The notes: generated from the sequence alone by a model not told the origin. Shown: positions 33,493-42,920, counted from the stretch's first letter. The stretch is DNA of 64,000 nucleotides from CAYFZO01 sp965223735 (GCA_965223735.1 OZ245010.1:1178001-1242000), one strand, 5' to 3'. Made by a program: numbers and translations.

Positions 33493-35184
33493 TCACCGGG
33501 ATAAGTAATACAGCAACAAAAACACCACGAACAGCCCCGCCAGCCACCCTATCGTCAGGCTGGTTTGCAGCACTTTGGCCGGCGCAGCGGCGGGGCGCGT
33601 GAGGCGTGCAAGGCCGCCGCCCACTCCCCTCAGGCACGCAGCGAGCGGGCGCACCAGCCTTTCTTCAAAGGCGCGGTCGCGCCACAGCGCGCGGTAAAGA
33701 CGCACGCCCAGCCTGCGATAGAACCAGTCAAAGTCGAGACTGATGGTGCGCGAGCGCTTCAGCATCGGCAGCAACACGAAAAACGCGGCGCCGGAGAACA
33801 GCAGCAACTGCAACTGCGTGACGACGTGGCTCAGCGTATAAGGCTCATGCGTCGATGGCCACGGCAGCATCAGATAAAGCCACTGCGGGAAAAGACCCAA
33901 CAGGATGCAGACCAACGCGAACGCGAACATCGCCAGACGCATATTCAACGGCGGGTCGGCCGGCCTCAGCCCCGAGTCGCGCTGGAAAAACACGAACCAC
34001 GGAAACTTCACGCCGGCGTGCAGAAACACTCCTGCAGACGCGGCAAGCAGCGCAAACACCAGCCATGTCAGATGCAGATCGAGCACGGCGGCTTCGACCA
34101 TGGGCTTGGAGATGAAGCCCGAAGTCAGCGGAAAAGCCGAAATCGATAGCGCGCCGATGATCGCGCACACGGTGGTCGCGCGCATACTGTGATAGAGGCC
34201 GCCGAGATCGGTGCATTTTCTGCGTGCGGTCATAAACAGCACGCTGCCGGCCGACATCATCAGCAGCGCCTTGTAGATAATGTGCGTGAATGCGTGTGCG
34301 GCAGCGCCGTTCAGCGCGAGTGAAGTGCCGATGCCGACGCCGACGACCATGAACCCCACCTGATTGACGATACTGTACGCAAGAATACGGCGGATATCAT
34401 TTTCATTCAGCGCATAGATGATGCCGTAGAAGATCATGTACAGCCCGACCGGCACCAACGCCGCCTCGCCCGGAAACACGGTGAGCAACACCAGCACCGC
34501 GGACTTGGTCGTGAACGCCGACAGATACACCGCGCCGGCGGGGCTCGCCTCGGGGTACGCGTCGGCCACCCACGCGGAAAACGGTGGCGCGCCGGCGTTG
34601 ATCAGAACGCCGGCGAGGATCATCCAGGTGTAGAGATCGTGCGCGAGCAGCGGGCGCAGGGCCGCGTCGCCGGTCTCGCCGATCAGGCCGAGAATGCCGC
34701 ACAACAGCAGCATCCCGCCGAATATATGCAGCACCAGATACCTGAAGCCGGCAGCGGCGGCAGCCCTTGTACCGGCAGCGAATATGACCGCAGTCGAACC
34801 GATTGCCATGATCTCCCAGAATACGAACAGGCTCAGAAAGTCGCCGCAGAGCGCGACGCAAACCGCGCCGCCGGCGTAAAAAGAAGCACTTGCGAGTTCA
34901 AACGGGCGCGACTGATACAGCGCGAACAGGTTGCCCACGAGCAACGCGATCACGAATACGGTGGCGAACAGGCGCCCCAGCACGGTTGGCTCGAACGGCT
35001 GTACACCACGGCCCAGGAATTCAAACGCCGCGTGCTCGCCGGGCACCGCGATCCAGACCAGCGCCAGCACTGCCGCCGGCAACGCGAGCAACAGCGCCGA
35101 CCTCACGCCTCCGCGCACGAACGGGATCACGAACGCGCCGATCACGATCAGCAGCCCGGGCGTCAGCGGCGTCTCAATCGTCAT
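33493..35184 (-). CDS. Mrp-type cation/proton antiporter, third ND-like (MrpD-like) subunit
   Basis: A 563-residue, many-helix protein of the NuoL/M/N-MrpA/D family and the last gene of the operon. The antiporter core carries FVFWEIMAIGSTAVI (TM5 Glu) and HAFTHIIYKALLMMSAG (TM12 Lys). In the TM7 position, which is Lys in the other two paralogues (AKMALFPLH, GKAALMPLH), it has Asn (LINAGAPPFSAW). A C-terminal extension of about 120 residues with basic loops and a final helix exceeds the usual MrpD. Its start overlaps the preceding 70-residue gene. Confidence 0.88.
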   Translation of the reverse strand: MTIETPLTPGLLIVIGAFVIPFVRGGVRSALLLALPAAVLALVWIAVPGEHAAFEFLGRGVQPFEPTVLGRLFATVFVIALLVGNLFALYQSRPFELASASFYAGGAVCVALCGDFLSLFVFWEIMAIGSTAVIFAAGTRAAAAAGFRYLVLHIFGGMLLLCGILGLIGETGDAALRPLLAHDLYTWMILAGVLINAGAPPFSAWVADAYPEASPAGAVYLSAFTTKSAVLVLLTVFPGEAALVPVGLYMIFYGIIYALNENDIRRILAYSIVNQVGFMVVGVGIGTSLALNGAAAHAFTHIIYKALLMMSAGSVLFMTARRKCTDLGGLYHSMRATTVCAIIGALSISAFPLTSGFISKPMVEAAVLDLHLTWLVFALLAASAGVFLHAGVKFPWFVFFQRDSGLRPADPPLNMRLAMFAFALVCILLGLFPQWLYLMLPWPSTHEPYTLSHVVTQLQLLLFSGAAFFVLLPMLKRSRTISLDFDWFYRRLGVRLYRALWRDRAFEERLVRPLAACLRGVGGGLARLTRPAAAPAKVLQTSLTIGWLAGLFVVFLLLYYLSR

Positions 35185-35386
35185 AGTAATCGTCCCTGCG
35201 CTTCAGCACGCGCCCGACAATCACCGAGACAACGGTCATCAGGGCGCAGGCCCCGAAGCCGTACCACGCGAAGAAACCAAATCCGTCGAGGTTGAAATGC
35301 GCCTCGCGCTCGATCAGCGCCTCCCACAGCAGCAGCACACACATCAGCAATACGCCCAAGGTCCATTTTGAAAAGCGACCTTTCAT
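35174..35386 (-). CDS. Small two-helix membrane protein in the antiporter operon
   Basis: The 70-residue product has two membrane helices (TLGVLLMCVLLLWEAL and GFGACALMTVVSVIVGRVL) and an acidic tail (KRRDDYYDD). It overlaps the genes on both sides by a few bases, so it is translated as part of the antiporter operon. I know no named family; it may be an accessory subunit that helps assembly. Confidence 0.75.
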   Translation of the reverse strand: MKGRFSKWTLGVLLMCVLLLWEALIEREAHFNLDGFGFFAWYGFGACALMTVVSVIVGRVLKRRDDYYDD

Positions 35387-36837
35387 CCGATCCTCTCAAT
35401 CAGGCCGACCACCGCGTCGGCGTAAAAAAACAGCCCCAGCACGGCGATGGCCGGCAGCGCCATCGCCACCACCATCGCTGCAGGCGCCTCCGGGAACGGC
35501 TTCGGATCTGCGCCGTCGCCGCTTCGGGCGTAGGCGCGGCAGATCACCGGCGCGAAATAACCGACGTTCAGCATCGTGCCCAGCACCAACACGCCCGCCG
35601 CAAAGTAATGCTCGGCCCCGAACGCGCCCTCCAGCAAAAACCACTTGCTCGCGAACCCCGCCAACGGCGGCAGACCGATCATCGACAGGGCGGCGATGGT
35701 AAAGCAGGCCAGCGTCCACGGCATTGAATAAGCAATGCTGCGGAGTTCACTGACGCGCTCCTTCCCCGACATGCTGTGGATCGCGCCGGCGGCAAAAAAC
35801 AGCGTGATCTTGCCGAACGCATGAGCAACCAGATGCAGCACCGCCCCCAGAAACGCAGGCTTGAACAGGGCAACGCCCAGCGTGATATACGACAACTGGC
35901 TGACCGTCGAATACGCCAGCATCTTCTTCAAATTGTCCTGACGCAACGCGATCAGCGACGCGATCACGACCGAAGCGCCGGCGACATACGCGAGCCAGTC
36001 GCTCGCGATCGCGGACATGAACTCAAGCCCGAATATATAGACGGCCACTTTGGCGATGGTGAACACACCGGCCTTGACCACCGCGACCGCGTGCAGCAAT
36101 GCACTGACCGGCACCGGCGCGACCATCGCCTCAGGCAACCAGCGGTGCAGTGGCATCAGCGCGGCCTTGCCTGCACCGAACACCAGCAGCACCAGCAACC
36201 AGCCGGCCTCAGTGTCGCCGACGCAACTCGGCAACAGGCCGCCCGACGTAAACTCCAGCGTGCCGCAGGCCAGCCAGATCCACACGATCGCCGGCAAAAA
36301 CAGCAGCACCGAAGAGCCGAGCAGAAATCCGAGATACAGCCTGCCGCCGACACGCGCCTTGTTGCCCCCGTAATGCGTCACCAGCGGATAGGTGCTGAGC
36401 GTCAGCACCTCGTAGAAAACCCACAAAGTCAGCAGATCGCCGGCAAAGGCGACGCCCAGCGCGGCGCCCACGGCCAGGCTGAAACATGCATAAAAGCGCG
36501 CCTGATTCTCGAGCGCGTTGACATGGCAGAAAGCGATCGAATACAACATGCTGACCGGCCACAGCACCGCAACGACCACCGCAAAGATCAGCCCCAGCAT
36601 TTCAGTCTTGAAACCCAGCGTCAGCCCGGGCGCCAGTTCGGCCAACCGCCACTGTGCCGGTTCCGCGTCCGCACTGAAGTCCCCGAACAACAGCGCCGTG
36701 CAGATCAGTGTGACAAACGGCACGACCAACACGACCGCCCGGTACCAGGCGGGATGCCGGAACCCCGCCGCCACCGCCAACGCGCAGGCAAAAGGCAACG
36801 CCGGTACAACCAGCAGCAATACTTTGCTGATGTTCAC
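35383..36837 (-). CDS. Mrp-type antiporter, second ND-like (MrpD-like) subunit
   Basis: A 484-residue NuoL/M/N-like subunit. The GTG start at 36837 overlaps the stop of the preceding MrpD gene (GTGA); the longer frame to 37266 runs inside that gene and is not used. Proton-path residues are in FYEVLTLSTYPLVTHYG (Glu), GAGKAALMPLHRWLPEAM (TM7 Lys) and HLVAHAFGKITLFFAAG (TM12 Lys). It keeps the full set of charged residues expected of an active antiporter module. Confidence 0.88.
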   Translation of the reverse strand: MNISKVLLLVVPALPFACALAVAAGFRHPAWYRAVVLVVPFVTLICTALLFGDFSADAEPAQWRLAELAPGLTLGFKTEMLGLIFAVVVAVLWPVSMLYSIAFCHVNALENQARFYACFSLAVGAALGVAFAGDLLTLWVFYEVLTLSTYPLVTHYGGNKARVGGRLYLGFLLGSSVLLFLPAIVWIWLACGTLEFTSGGLLPSCVGDTEAGWLLVLLVFGAGKAALMPLHRWLPEAMVAPVPVSALLHAVAVVKAGVFTIAKVAVYIFGLEFMSAIASDWLAYVAGASVVIASLIALRQDNLKKMLAYSTVSQLSYITLGVALFKPAFLGAVLHLVAHAFGKITLFFAAGAIHSMSGKERVSELRSIAYSMPWTLACFTIAALSMIGLPPLAGFASKWFLLEGAFGAEHYFAAGVLVLGTMLNVGYFAPVICRAYARSGDGADPKPFPEAPAAMVVAMALPAIAVLGLFFYADAVVGLIERIG

Positions 36838-38318
36838 GGTTCCATCCCGACAAGGCGACGCGCCGCATCCATCGCGGCCATGACGAGACCGCCGGCATTC
36901 ACCCCGATATAGACGTTCAGCGCGACCAGGATCCACACAGGCAACAACAACGCGAACGGCGCTTCGCACCGGCTTTGATCCCCAGCCTCTCCGGCGGGCA
37001 CGGGGCGCAGATAGGCAAGCTCGACCAGCCGCCAGACATACACCGCGGCCAACAGCGACCCCGCGAGAACCAGCAATGCCAGCGGCCACCATCCGAGTTC
37101 GAGGATCGCGACGACCAACTGCCACTTGCTGATAAAGCCCGCGGTCAGCGGCACGCCGACGAGGCTCACGCCGCCGATCACGATGGCGGCCATCGTCCAC
37201 GGCATCCGCCGCCCGAGACCCGCAAAATGTTCGATGCGGCAATCGCCGAGACGGTAGGCGACGCAACCCAGCGCAAGAAACAGGCCGCCCTTGATCAGGG
37301 CGTGATTAAACAAATAAATGATTGCCGCGCCGACCCCACTCGACGAAACCAGACTGACGCCGAGCATGATATAGCCGATCTGGGAGACGCTTGAATACGC
37401 CATCATGCGCTTGACGTTATCCTGATAAATCGCCACGACGGATGCGAACACGATCGCAACCGACGACAGCAACAGCAGGATCGAATCAAAACCGGTGCCT
37501 TCAAAAGCAAGATCCACCCCGAATACGCCGAAAAACAGGCGGATCACCAGATAGATTATGACTTTGGTTGAAACGGCGGCGATCAGCACCGACACCGGCG
37601 ACGGGGAGAATGTATAGGCGTCGGGCAACCACCAGTGCAACGGAAACAACGCCATCTTCGCCGCAAGCCCGACGCTGATGAAAGCCAGCGCCGCGGTGAC
37701 CACGCGCTTTGACGCCACCTCGGGCAGGCGCAACGCGAGGTCGTCGAAATTGAGCGTGCCGGTCATCATGTACAGATAGCCGATACCAACCAGAAAAAAA
37801 GTCGTTCCCACCGCGCCCATGATCAGATAACGGTACGCCGCCAGCGGCGGATGGCCGCCCCGCCCCAGCGCGATCAGGGCGTAACAGGCAAGCCCCGTGA
37901 TCTCGAGAAAGATGAACGCATTGAACAGGTCGTTGGTCACGACCACGCCGAGCAGCCCCGCAAGACACAGCAGGAACAGCGCGAAAAAATAACCGCCGGC
38001 GTCGGCGAATTCACGCACGACGCGGTACCCGGAAAACAAGACGACCACGGTGGCGACCAGCGTCACCAACAGCGCCAGCAGCGCGCCCAGCAGATCGACG
38101 CGATAAGCAATGCCCCACGGCGCCGGCCAGCCCCCCAGTTCATAACGCCATACGAAACCGTGCGAGGCCTGCACAAACATCGCGGCGGCGCAGATCAAAG
38201 TGAAGATCGCGATGCTGAACGCGAGCAAGCGCGCCGGCATAAAGCGGCGGAAAAAAATGCAAAGCGGCGCCCCCAGAAGCGGTGCGACGACGACGATGAC
38301 GGGCAGGTGACGCAGCAC
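36834..38318 (-). CDS. mrpD: Mrp-type antiporter subunit D (first ND-like subunit)
   Basis: A 494-residue member of the MrpD/NuoN-like family with about 14 helices. Key segments: FNAFIFLEITGLACYALIALG (TM5 Glu), GLAAKMALFPLHWWLPDAY (TM7 Lys) and YLFNHALIKGGLFLALG (TM12 Lys). It follows mrpC by eight bases and overlaps the next gene. Mrp complexes exchange Na+ or K+ for protons and support growth under alkaline or salty conditions. Confidence 0.9.
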   Translation of the reverse strand: MLRHLPVIVVVAPLLGAPLCIFFRRFMPARLLAFSIAIFTLICAAAMFVQASHGFVWRYELGGWPAPWGIAYRVDLLGALLALLVTLVATVVVLFSGYRVVREFADAGGYFFALFLLCLAGLLGVVVTNDLFNAFIFLEITGLACYALIALGRGGHPPLAAYRYLIMGAVGTTFFLVGIGYLYMMTGTLNFDDLALRLPEVASKRVVTAALAFISVGLAAKMALFPLHWWLPDAYTFSPSPVSVLIAAVSTKVIIYLVIRLFFGVFGVDLAFEGTGFDSILLLLSSVAIVFASVVAIYQDNVKRMMAYSSVSQIGYIMLGVSLVSSSGVGAAIIYLFNHALIKGGLFLALGCVAYRLGDCRIEHFAGLGRRMPWTMAAIVIGGVSLVGVPLTAGFISKWQLVVAILELGWWPLALLVLAGSLLAAVYVWRLVELAYLRPVPAGEAGDQSRCEAPFALLLPVWILVALNVYIGVNAGGLVMAAMDAARRLVGMEP

Positions 38319-38326
38319 TGCCCGCC

Positions 38327-38743
38327 TTAGCCGCCCTTTCCTCGTAACTGGTCCTGAGACTCGTTATGTGCTTCGTCTTGCAGCGAAGCGATCTCTTCTT
38401 CCTCGATCGTTCCCCAGGCGTTGTTGATCCTGACCACCAGCGACAACCCCAGCGCCGTCGTCGCCAGCGAGACGACGATGGCAGTCAGTATCAGCACATG
38501 CGGCAACGGATTTGCATACAGTTCTGCGGGGCTGCCGCCCATCTCGAGAATCGGCGGCATCGCGTCTTCGACTGCCGCGAGCAGAATGAACAGCACGAAC
38601 ACCGCGCCTTGAAATATGTTGATCCCGATCAACTTCTTGATCAGATTGCCGTAGGCGATCACGATGTACAGACCGATCATCATCAGGACGATGACAACCA
38701 AGTACCCGTAGTATCCGGCCGCGAGTTGAAAAAAGCCGGTCAC
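38327..38743 (-). CDS. mrpC: Mrp-type antiporter subunit C
   Basis: A NuoK-like subunit of 138 residues with three helices; the central GNLIKKLIGINIFQGAVFVLF and PLPHVLILTAIVVSLATTALGL are typical of MrpC/MnhC. An acidic C-terminal tail (EEEEIASLQDEAHNE) follows. Start and stop overlap or lie close to its neighbours, as in other mrp operons. Confidence 0.92.
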   Translation of the reverse strand: MTGFFQLAAGYYGYLVVIVLMMIGLYIVIAYGNLIKKLIGINIFQGAVFVLFILLAAVEDAMPPILEMGGSPAELYANPLPHVLILTAIVVSLATTALGLSLVVRINNAWGTIEEEEIASLQDEAHNESQDQLRGKGG

Positions 38744-39174
38744 TTCTCAGCCTTTCCCTCTCCGGCGAACAGATAAAACACCGTGACAACGACTCCGACG
38801 ATCGTGACGCCGACGCCGAGTTCGACCAGAAAAATGCCCGCGTGCTGTCCCGCAATCGGGTTTTCAGCAAGCGCGTTGTAATCGAGGAACGCCCCGCCCG
38901 CGATCATCGCCGCAAGCCCGGTGCCGATATAAAGCAACACGCCGATACAGGCCAGCACCTCCGCGGTGCGCCGTGAGATGATGCGCCGCAACCGCCCGCC
39001 ACCGTAGATCAACGCATAAATGATGACCCCGGCCGAGAAAATGACGCCCGCCTGAAAGCCGCCGCCCGGACCAAAGTCGCCGTGAAACTGCACATAAAGC
39101 CCGAACAGCAGGATCAGCGGCACAATGATGCGCGCCGTCTCGCGTAAAACCGGATTGTGCTTGATGATCGGCAT
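38740..39174 (-). CDS. mrpB: Mrp-type antiporter subunit B
   Basis: A 144-residue MnhB protein from the Met at 39174 (MPIIKHNPVLRETAR); the longer frame to 39246 overlaps the previous gene. The conserved FGLYVQFHGDFGPGGGFQAG and the later helix are diagnostic of the MnhB family. It begins four bases after the upstream stop and its own stop overlaps mrpC. Confidence 0.93.
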   Translation of the reverse strand: MPIIKHNPVLRETARIIVPLILLFGLYVQFHGDFGPGGGFQAGVIFSAGVIIYALIYGGGRLRRIISRRTAEVLACIGVLLYIGTGLAAMIAGGAFLDYNALAENPIAGQHAGIFLVELGVGVTIVGVVVTVFYLFAGEGKAEK

Positions 39175-39178
39175 CGGA

Positions 39179-39730
39179 TCAGCCTGAAAGCCGCTTCGGA
39201 GACCGCTCGCGGCGTCCTGCCGCGAACACCCCGACGACGCCGACACCCGCGGTGAAGATCACGATCAATTCCCCGAGCGTATCAAAGCCGCGGTAACTCG
39301 CGAGCACCGCCGTGACCACGTTAGGCACGCCAATTTCCTGCGGCGTATAACGCAAATAATACTCGGCGACGTGCCGATGTGCCGGCGCATCGGACGCCGC
39401 AAAATACGGCATATCCGGCATCGCATACAGCAGCATGACACCAAACAACGCCGTCAGGACCAGCGCCGGCAGTTTGCGCCTCGATTTATAAGAGCGGAAA
39501 TGCGCGGTCGCAGCGATGGCTGCAAGAAACAACACCGTCGAGAAACCGGCGCCGACCGCCGCCTCGGTAAAAGCAACGTCGGGCGCGTCGAGCGCGACGA
39601 ACAGCACCGCCGCCAACAAACTGTAAACGGAGGCCAGTAAAACAGCGGCAAACAGGTTCTTCCCGACCGCCACCAGCACCGCCGCCACCGCCAGCAGCGA
39701 CAACAACGAAATGACCACCGCGTATTCCAT
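39179..39730 (-). CDS. MrpA C-terminal-like antiporter subunit (DUF4040/MbhD-MbhE-like)
   Basis: A 183-residue membrane protein. The first half (VYSLLAAVLFVALDAPDVAF, TEAAVGAGFSTVLFL) is the DUF4040 domain normally fused at the end of MrpA, and the second half (YRGFDTLGELIVIFTAGVGV) matches the MbhE-like domain. Here it stands alone and no MrpA N-terminal antiporter domain precedes it; the second and third ND-like genes at the operon end probably take that place. The frame joins directly to mrpB and mrpG. Confidence 0.85.
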   Translation of the reverse strand: MEYAVVISLLSLLAVAAVLVAVGKNLFAAVLLASVYSLLAAVLFVALDAPDVAFTEAAVGAGFSTVLFLAAIAATAHFRSYKSRRKLPALVLTALFGVMLLYAMPDMPYFAASDAPAHRHVAEYYLRYTPQEIGVPNVVTAVLASYRGFDTLGELIVIFTAGVGVVGVFAAGRRERSPKRLSG

Positions 39731-40032
39731 CAGTCTTTCCCGCCGCGATCGTGATGGCGCGCTGCTCTCGATATCGCATGCGTCGTGGTCGGAACCGTCA
39801 CCAGCAGGAACAACGCAATCAGCGCCACTTTGAATACGCTTTGCACCATACCCATCTGCAAAACGAGCGCTATCAACGGCAACAACACTCCGAGCGTGTC
39901 GATCAGGCCGGCAGCGTGGATGCGCGTATAAAAATCAGGCAGGCGCAATATGCCGACACCGCCCGCCAGCAAAAAGAAACAGCCGGCGACGACCAGCACC
40001 CAACTCACCACGTCAACGATTTCGCCGATCAT
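39730..40032 (-). CDS. mrpG: Mrp-type antiporter subunit G
   Basis: A 100-residue MnhG protein with three helices. GGVGILRLPDFYTRIHAAG is the family signature, and LFLLVTVPTTTHAISRAA follows. The Met at 40032 is four bases after mrpF; the longer frame to 40080 overlaps it. Its stop overlaps the start of the next gene. Confidence 0.93.
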   Translation of the reverse strand: MIGEIVDVVSWVLVVAGCFFLLAGGVGILRLPDFYTRIHAAGLIDTLGVLLPLIALVLQMGMVQSVFKVALIALFLLVTVPTTTHAISRAARHHDRGGKD

Positions 40033-40036
40033 CGGA

Positions 40037-40312
40037 TTAATCCTTTGTCGCCTCGGACACGGGCAACTCACTCCTTTCAAAAAATCTCAATAATGCGATT
40101 GCGGCAATAAAGTTAACCAGCGCGTAAAGCAGCGCAATATCCATCAGGTCATATTGCTCAAACCTCACACCGAGCAACACCAGCAGCAATACCGTAAGCG
40201 TGCCGAAGGCGTTGAGCGCCAGCATCCGGTTGAACAGACCGGGGCCTTTGGCCGCGCGCACCAGCAACATCACCATGACGGCGACGATCACGACGAACAG
40301 CACGGCCGACAT
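40037..40312 (-). CDS. mrpF: Mrp-type antiporter subunit F
   Basis: A 91-residue MnhF protein with three helices: AKGPGLFNRMLALNAFGT is the conserved loop between helices 1 and 2, and YDLMDIALLYALVNFIAAIAL follows. Its start overlaps the last base of mrpE, indicating coupled translation. Confidence 0.93.
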   Translation of the reverse strand: MSAVLFVVIVAVMVMLLVRAAKGPGLFNRMLALNAFGTLTVLLLVLLGVRFEQYDLMDIALLYALVNFIAAIALLRFFERSELPVSEATKD

Positions 40313-40785
40313 CAGGGTTCCCCCTCGAGTTCGCTGACCTTGCGGTCGAGTGACGCCTGCGCGGCGGCGTTTCCCCCGCAGTTGAGCACATGCACTTCAA
40401 TATAGTTGTCTTCCAGCCGCGTGCTCACTGTCCCAGGCGTCAGGGTAATCGAGTTGGCGTGCACCAATTTGCCGAGATCTTTTTTCTGCGTCATCGGCAC
40501 GCGGATAAAACCGGGGGCGATCGGCAATCCCGGACGCAGTACCGTCACCGCAACCCGCACGCATGCAACTATGATCTGCCCCAGCAGCCAGATTGCGTAC
40601 TTCGGCAGGCGCAGATAAAAGCCGGGCGAATGAAGCCCTGTGCCGATGATCTCCATGCGCGACCCCAGCCATACGACCAAAACGGCGCTTACGCCGCCGA
40701 GCCCGATGATGAAACCCGTGTGCTGATCGGACACCAGCAGCCAGACGCCGAGCAACAGCGCAAAAAAAATCACGCGCACAAGCAC
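40312..40785 (-). CDS. mrpE: Mrp-type antiporter subunit E
   Basis: A 157-residue MnhE protein and the first gene of the operon on the minus strand. It has two to three N-terminal helices (VIFFALLLGVWLLVS) and the conserved cytoplasmic end ITLTPGTVSTRLEDNYIEVHVLNC. The start is GTG. The 45-base gap to hemY shows no clear promoter, so the antiporter operon may be transcribed with hemCDXY. Confidence 0.92.
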   Translation of the reverse strand: MLVRVIFFALLLGVWLLVSDQHTGFIIGLGGVSAVLVVWLGSRMEIIGTGLHSPGFYLRLPKYAIWLLGQIIVACVRVAVTVLRPGLPIAPGFIRVPMTQKKDLGKLVHANSITLTPGTVSTRLEDNYIEVHVLNCGGNAAAQASLDRKVSELEGEP

Positions 40786-40830
40786 GACGTTTCCCGGTCA
40801 AGGCTGATCAGCCCTTCCGCGCTGCACAAT

Positions 40831-41961
40831 TCAGTCAAATCTTCCCTCACTAACATAGTCAAAAACGAAAACCAATTCCCGAAAGGTCTCGGGCTTCGGC
40901 GCAAGACTGAAACTCGCTTTCAGATAATGCCTCGCCTGATCCCACAATTCGGCCTGGCGATATAACTTACCGAGACACAGCAACAGCGCCGGATCTTTCG
41001 GTCTGCTTTTGAGCCAGCGCTCGGCGTGCTTCAGGCGTCCGTCAATGTCGCCGCCCTCAATGCTGCCGTAACACACCATGCAATCTTCGTCCCATCTGGA
41101 CTCAATCGCTTCACGCAACACACGTTCCGCGGTTTCACGCGCGCCGACGCTCACCAGCATTTCCGCGTACGCCGCAAGCAACGCCGGTTTCACCGCGGCG
41201 TCAATGGCGTGCCACTGACGCTCGAGCATGTTCACGTCCATGCGCCCGGCGGCCCGCTGCAACAGCCTGCGCGCAACCGGAATTTCAACGGCGCGCAGTT
41301 TATCAGGTTGACGCGCATATAACTTGCGCACTTGCGGCATCGCATCCATCAGCACGCTCCAGTCTCCCGTCGCTTCGCACGCCTGCATCAACAGATCAAC
41401 GATTCTGCGGTTGTCCGGCCGCCGCCTTCTCAATTTGCCGAGATGCTCGGCGGCCTGCTCAGGCTGCCCCGCCTTGAGCAGAACCTCCGACTGGATCAGC
41501 AACGCGCAAAAATCGTCTTTCATGTTCACCTCGCGTGCTTCCTGCAAAGCCGCGCGTGCTTCATCGAGGTCGTTGTCCTCCGCCGCACAGCGCACCGTCA
41601 GCAGGTTGGCACTATGAGCAAGCGTTGCATCCTGCGCCGCGCGGCGGAAACATTTGCGCGCCCGCCCCCACTGCCCCCGCAGATAAAGCGCAATGCCTTG
41701 CTCAAATTCTTCGCGCAGATGCTCGAGACGGCGCGCGCGGCCCGCCCGTATCAGCCGCGACGGCAGACCGAACAACGCGCCGAACAACCGCAACGCCATG
41801 AACACACCGATGGCCGCAAGCACGAAGACCGCAAAGCTGGTGGTGTAGTTTCGTTCTCCGAAAGTAATCGCCACGGTCGCCCACGGCGCCTGATCGATGA
41901 AAAGCAGCGCCGCAATGAACAGGACAACCAGCAACCCCGTCAGCGCCAGCCACTTCTTCAC
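40831..41961 (-). CDS. hemY: HemY-type TPR membrane protein
   Basis: A 376-residue protein with two N-terminal membrane helices (WLALTGLLVVLFIAALLFID; TTSFAVFVLAAIGVFMAL) and a large periplasmic or cytoplasmic helical part made of tetratricopeptide-like repeats, as in HemY_N proteins of gammaproteobacteria. Despite the name it is not the Bacillus protoporphyrinogen oxidase. It is thought to support heme biosynthesis as a scaffold. The GTG start overlaps the hemX stop (GTGA at 41961-41958). Confidence 0.88.
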   Translation of the reverse strand: MKKWLALTGLLVVLFIAALLFIDQAPWATVAITFGERNYTTSFAVFVLAAIGVFMALRLFGALFGLPSRLIRAGRARRLEHLREEFEQGIALYLRGQWGRARKCFRRAAQDATLAHSANLLTVRCAAEDNDLDEARAALQEAREVNMKDDFCALLIQSEVLLKAGQPEQAAEHLGKLRRRRPDNRRIVDLLMQACEATGDWSVLMDAMPQVRKLYARQPDKLRAVEIPVARRLLQRAAGRMDVNMLERQWHAIDAAVKPALLAAYAEMLVSVGARETAERVLREAIESRWDEDCMVCYGSIEGGDIDGRLKHAERWLKSRPKDPALLLCLGKLYRQAELWDQARHYLKASFSLAPKPETFRELVFVFDYVSEGRFD

Positions 41962-42920
41962 GGCGTCATCTCCGCGGCGAGCGCGCGGATCTGATCCAGC
42001 GCCTCGCCGATACGCGGCGGCGTGCCCGCAATGTCGAGAGCGTGCAAGGCCCGCAATTGACCATGCAGCGGGGTATCAATTTCGCCGCTCTGCTCAACCG
42101 CCTGCATCGCGTTGGTGAGCGCATAACGGTAGGTCAGATTGTCGCCCCCAAGCACCGCCGTTCTCGCCAGCACCAACGAATGCACCACCACGCCCCGCAT
42201 CGCCCGCCGCATCCCGGCCCCGTCTTTTCTTTGAACGACCACCAGATGCCGAAAACGCTCGGCCAGACCGTCACTCAGACGCCCCCACAAGCTATCGTCC
42301 TGCGCCGCGCCGATTGACGGCTGTGCGCCGGACACGACCACGTCCTTCTGCGGCTCCGCACCCATTTTCCCGGCCGCTCCTTGATCAAGGGCTTTTTCAC
42401 GCTGAAGCTGCGCGAGCAGACGGTCTATCACGGACAATGCCTGCACGGCCTCGTCGTTTCTATACCCGCCGATCAATTGAATTTCCCTGTCCAACGCTTC
42501 CCTGACCGCGTCAGCCGCGGCGAGGTCACCGATCGTTCGTCGCGCAGACTTCAGCGCGGACAGAATGGATCCGGCGTCGGCGCCACTTTTCAGACGTTCG
42601 CCGGCTTCCACCAGATAGCGCTCGGTTTCAGCAATCCACCACCATTCATTCGACGCGACCGGCACGACCGCGCGTTTTTCAGCGGACACGGTCTCGAGAC
42701 GGCGCTCGAGCGCCGCGAGACGACGCTCAAGTTCGTGCACCGCGGCTATCGAGGACACTTCGCCCGCTGCCTGTGCCGGCGGCCTCAACAGCGACCACGC
42801 CTGCCACGCGCCTGCCGCCAGCAACATGATCGCCGCAACACCGCCCGCAAGCCAATACCACTTTTTGCCCCGGGGCTGCTTGCCGCCGAGCCGGCCGTCG
42901 GTTTTATCGTCGGAAGCCAT
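41958..42920 (-). CDS. hemX: HemX-like membrane protein
   Basis: A 320-residue protein from the Met at 42920 (MASDDKTDG): a short basic N-terminus, one membrane helix (WYWLAGGVAAIMLLAAGAW), a coiled coil (HELERRLAALERRLETV) and a helical C-terminal domain. It matches the HemX family found between hemD and hemY in gammaproteobacteria. Some relatives carry a methyltransferase annotation, but no SAM-binding motif is seen. The frame extends to 42947. Confidence 0.85.
   Translation of the reverse strand: MASDDKTDGRLGGKQPRGKKWYWLAGGVAAIMLLAAGAWQAWSLLRPPAQAAGEVSSIAAVHELERRLAALERRLETVSAEKRAVVPVASNEWWWIAETERYLVEAGERLKSGADAGSILSALKSARRTIGDLAAADAVREALDREIQLIGGYRNDEAVQALSVIDRLLAQLQREKALDQGAAGKMGAEPQKDVVVSGAQPSIGAAQDDSLWGRLSDGLAERFRHLVVVQRKDGAGMRRAMRGVVVHSLVLARTAVLGGDNLTYRYALTNAMQAVEQSGEIDTPLHGQLRALHALDIAGTPPRIGEALDQIRALAAEMTP

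Noticed and set aside
36838..37266. Upstream extension of the second ND-like antiporter gene
   Set aside because: It runs within mrpD in another frame; the GTG overlapping the mrpD stop is the better start.
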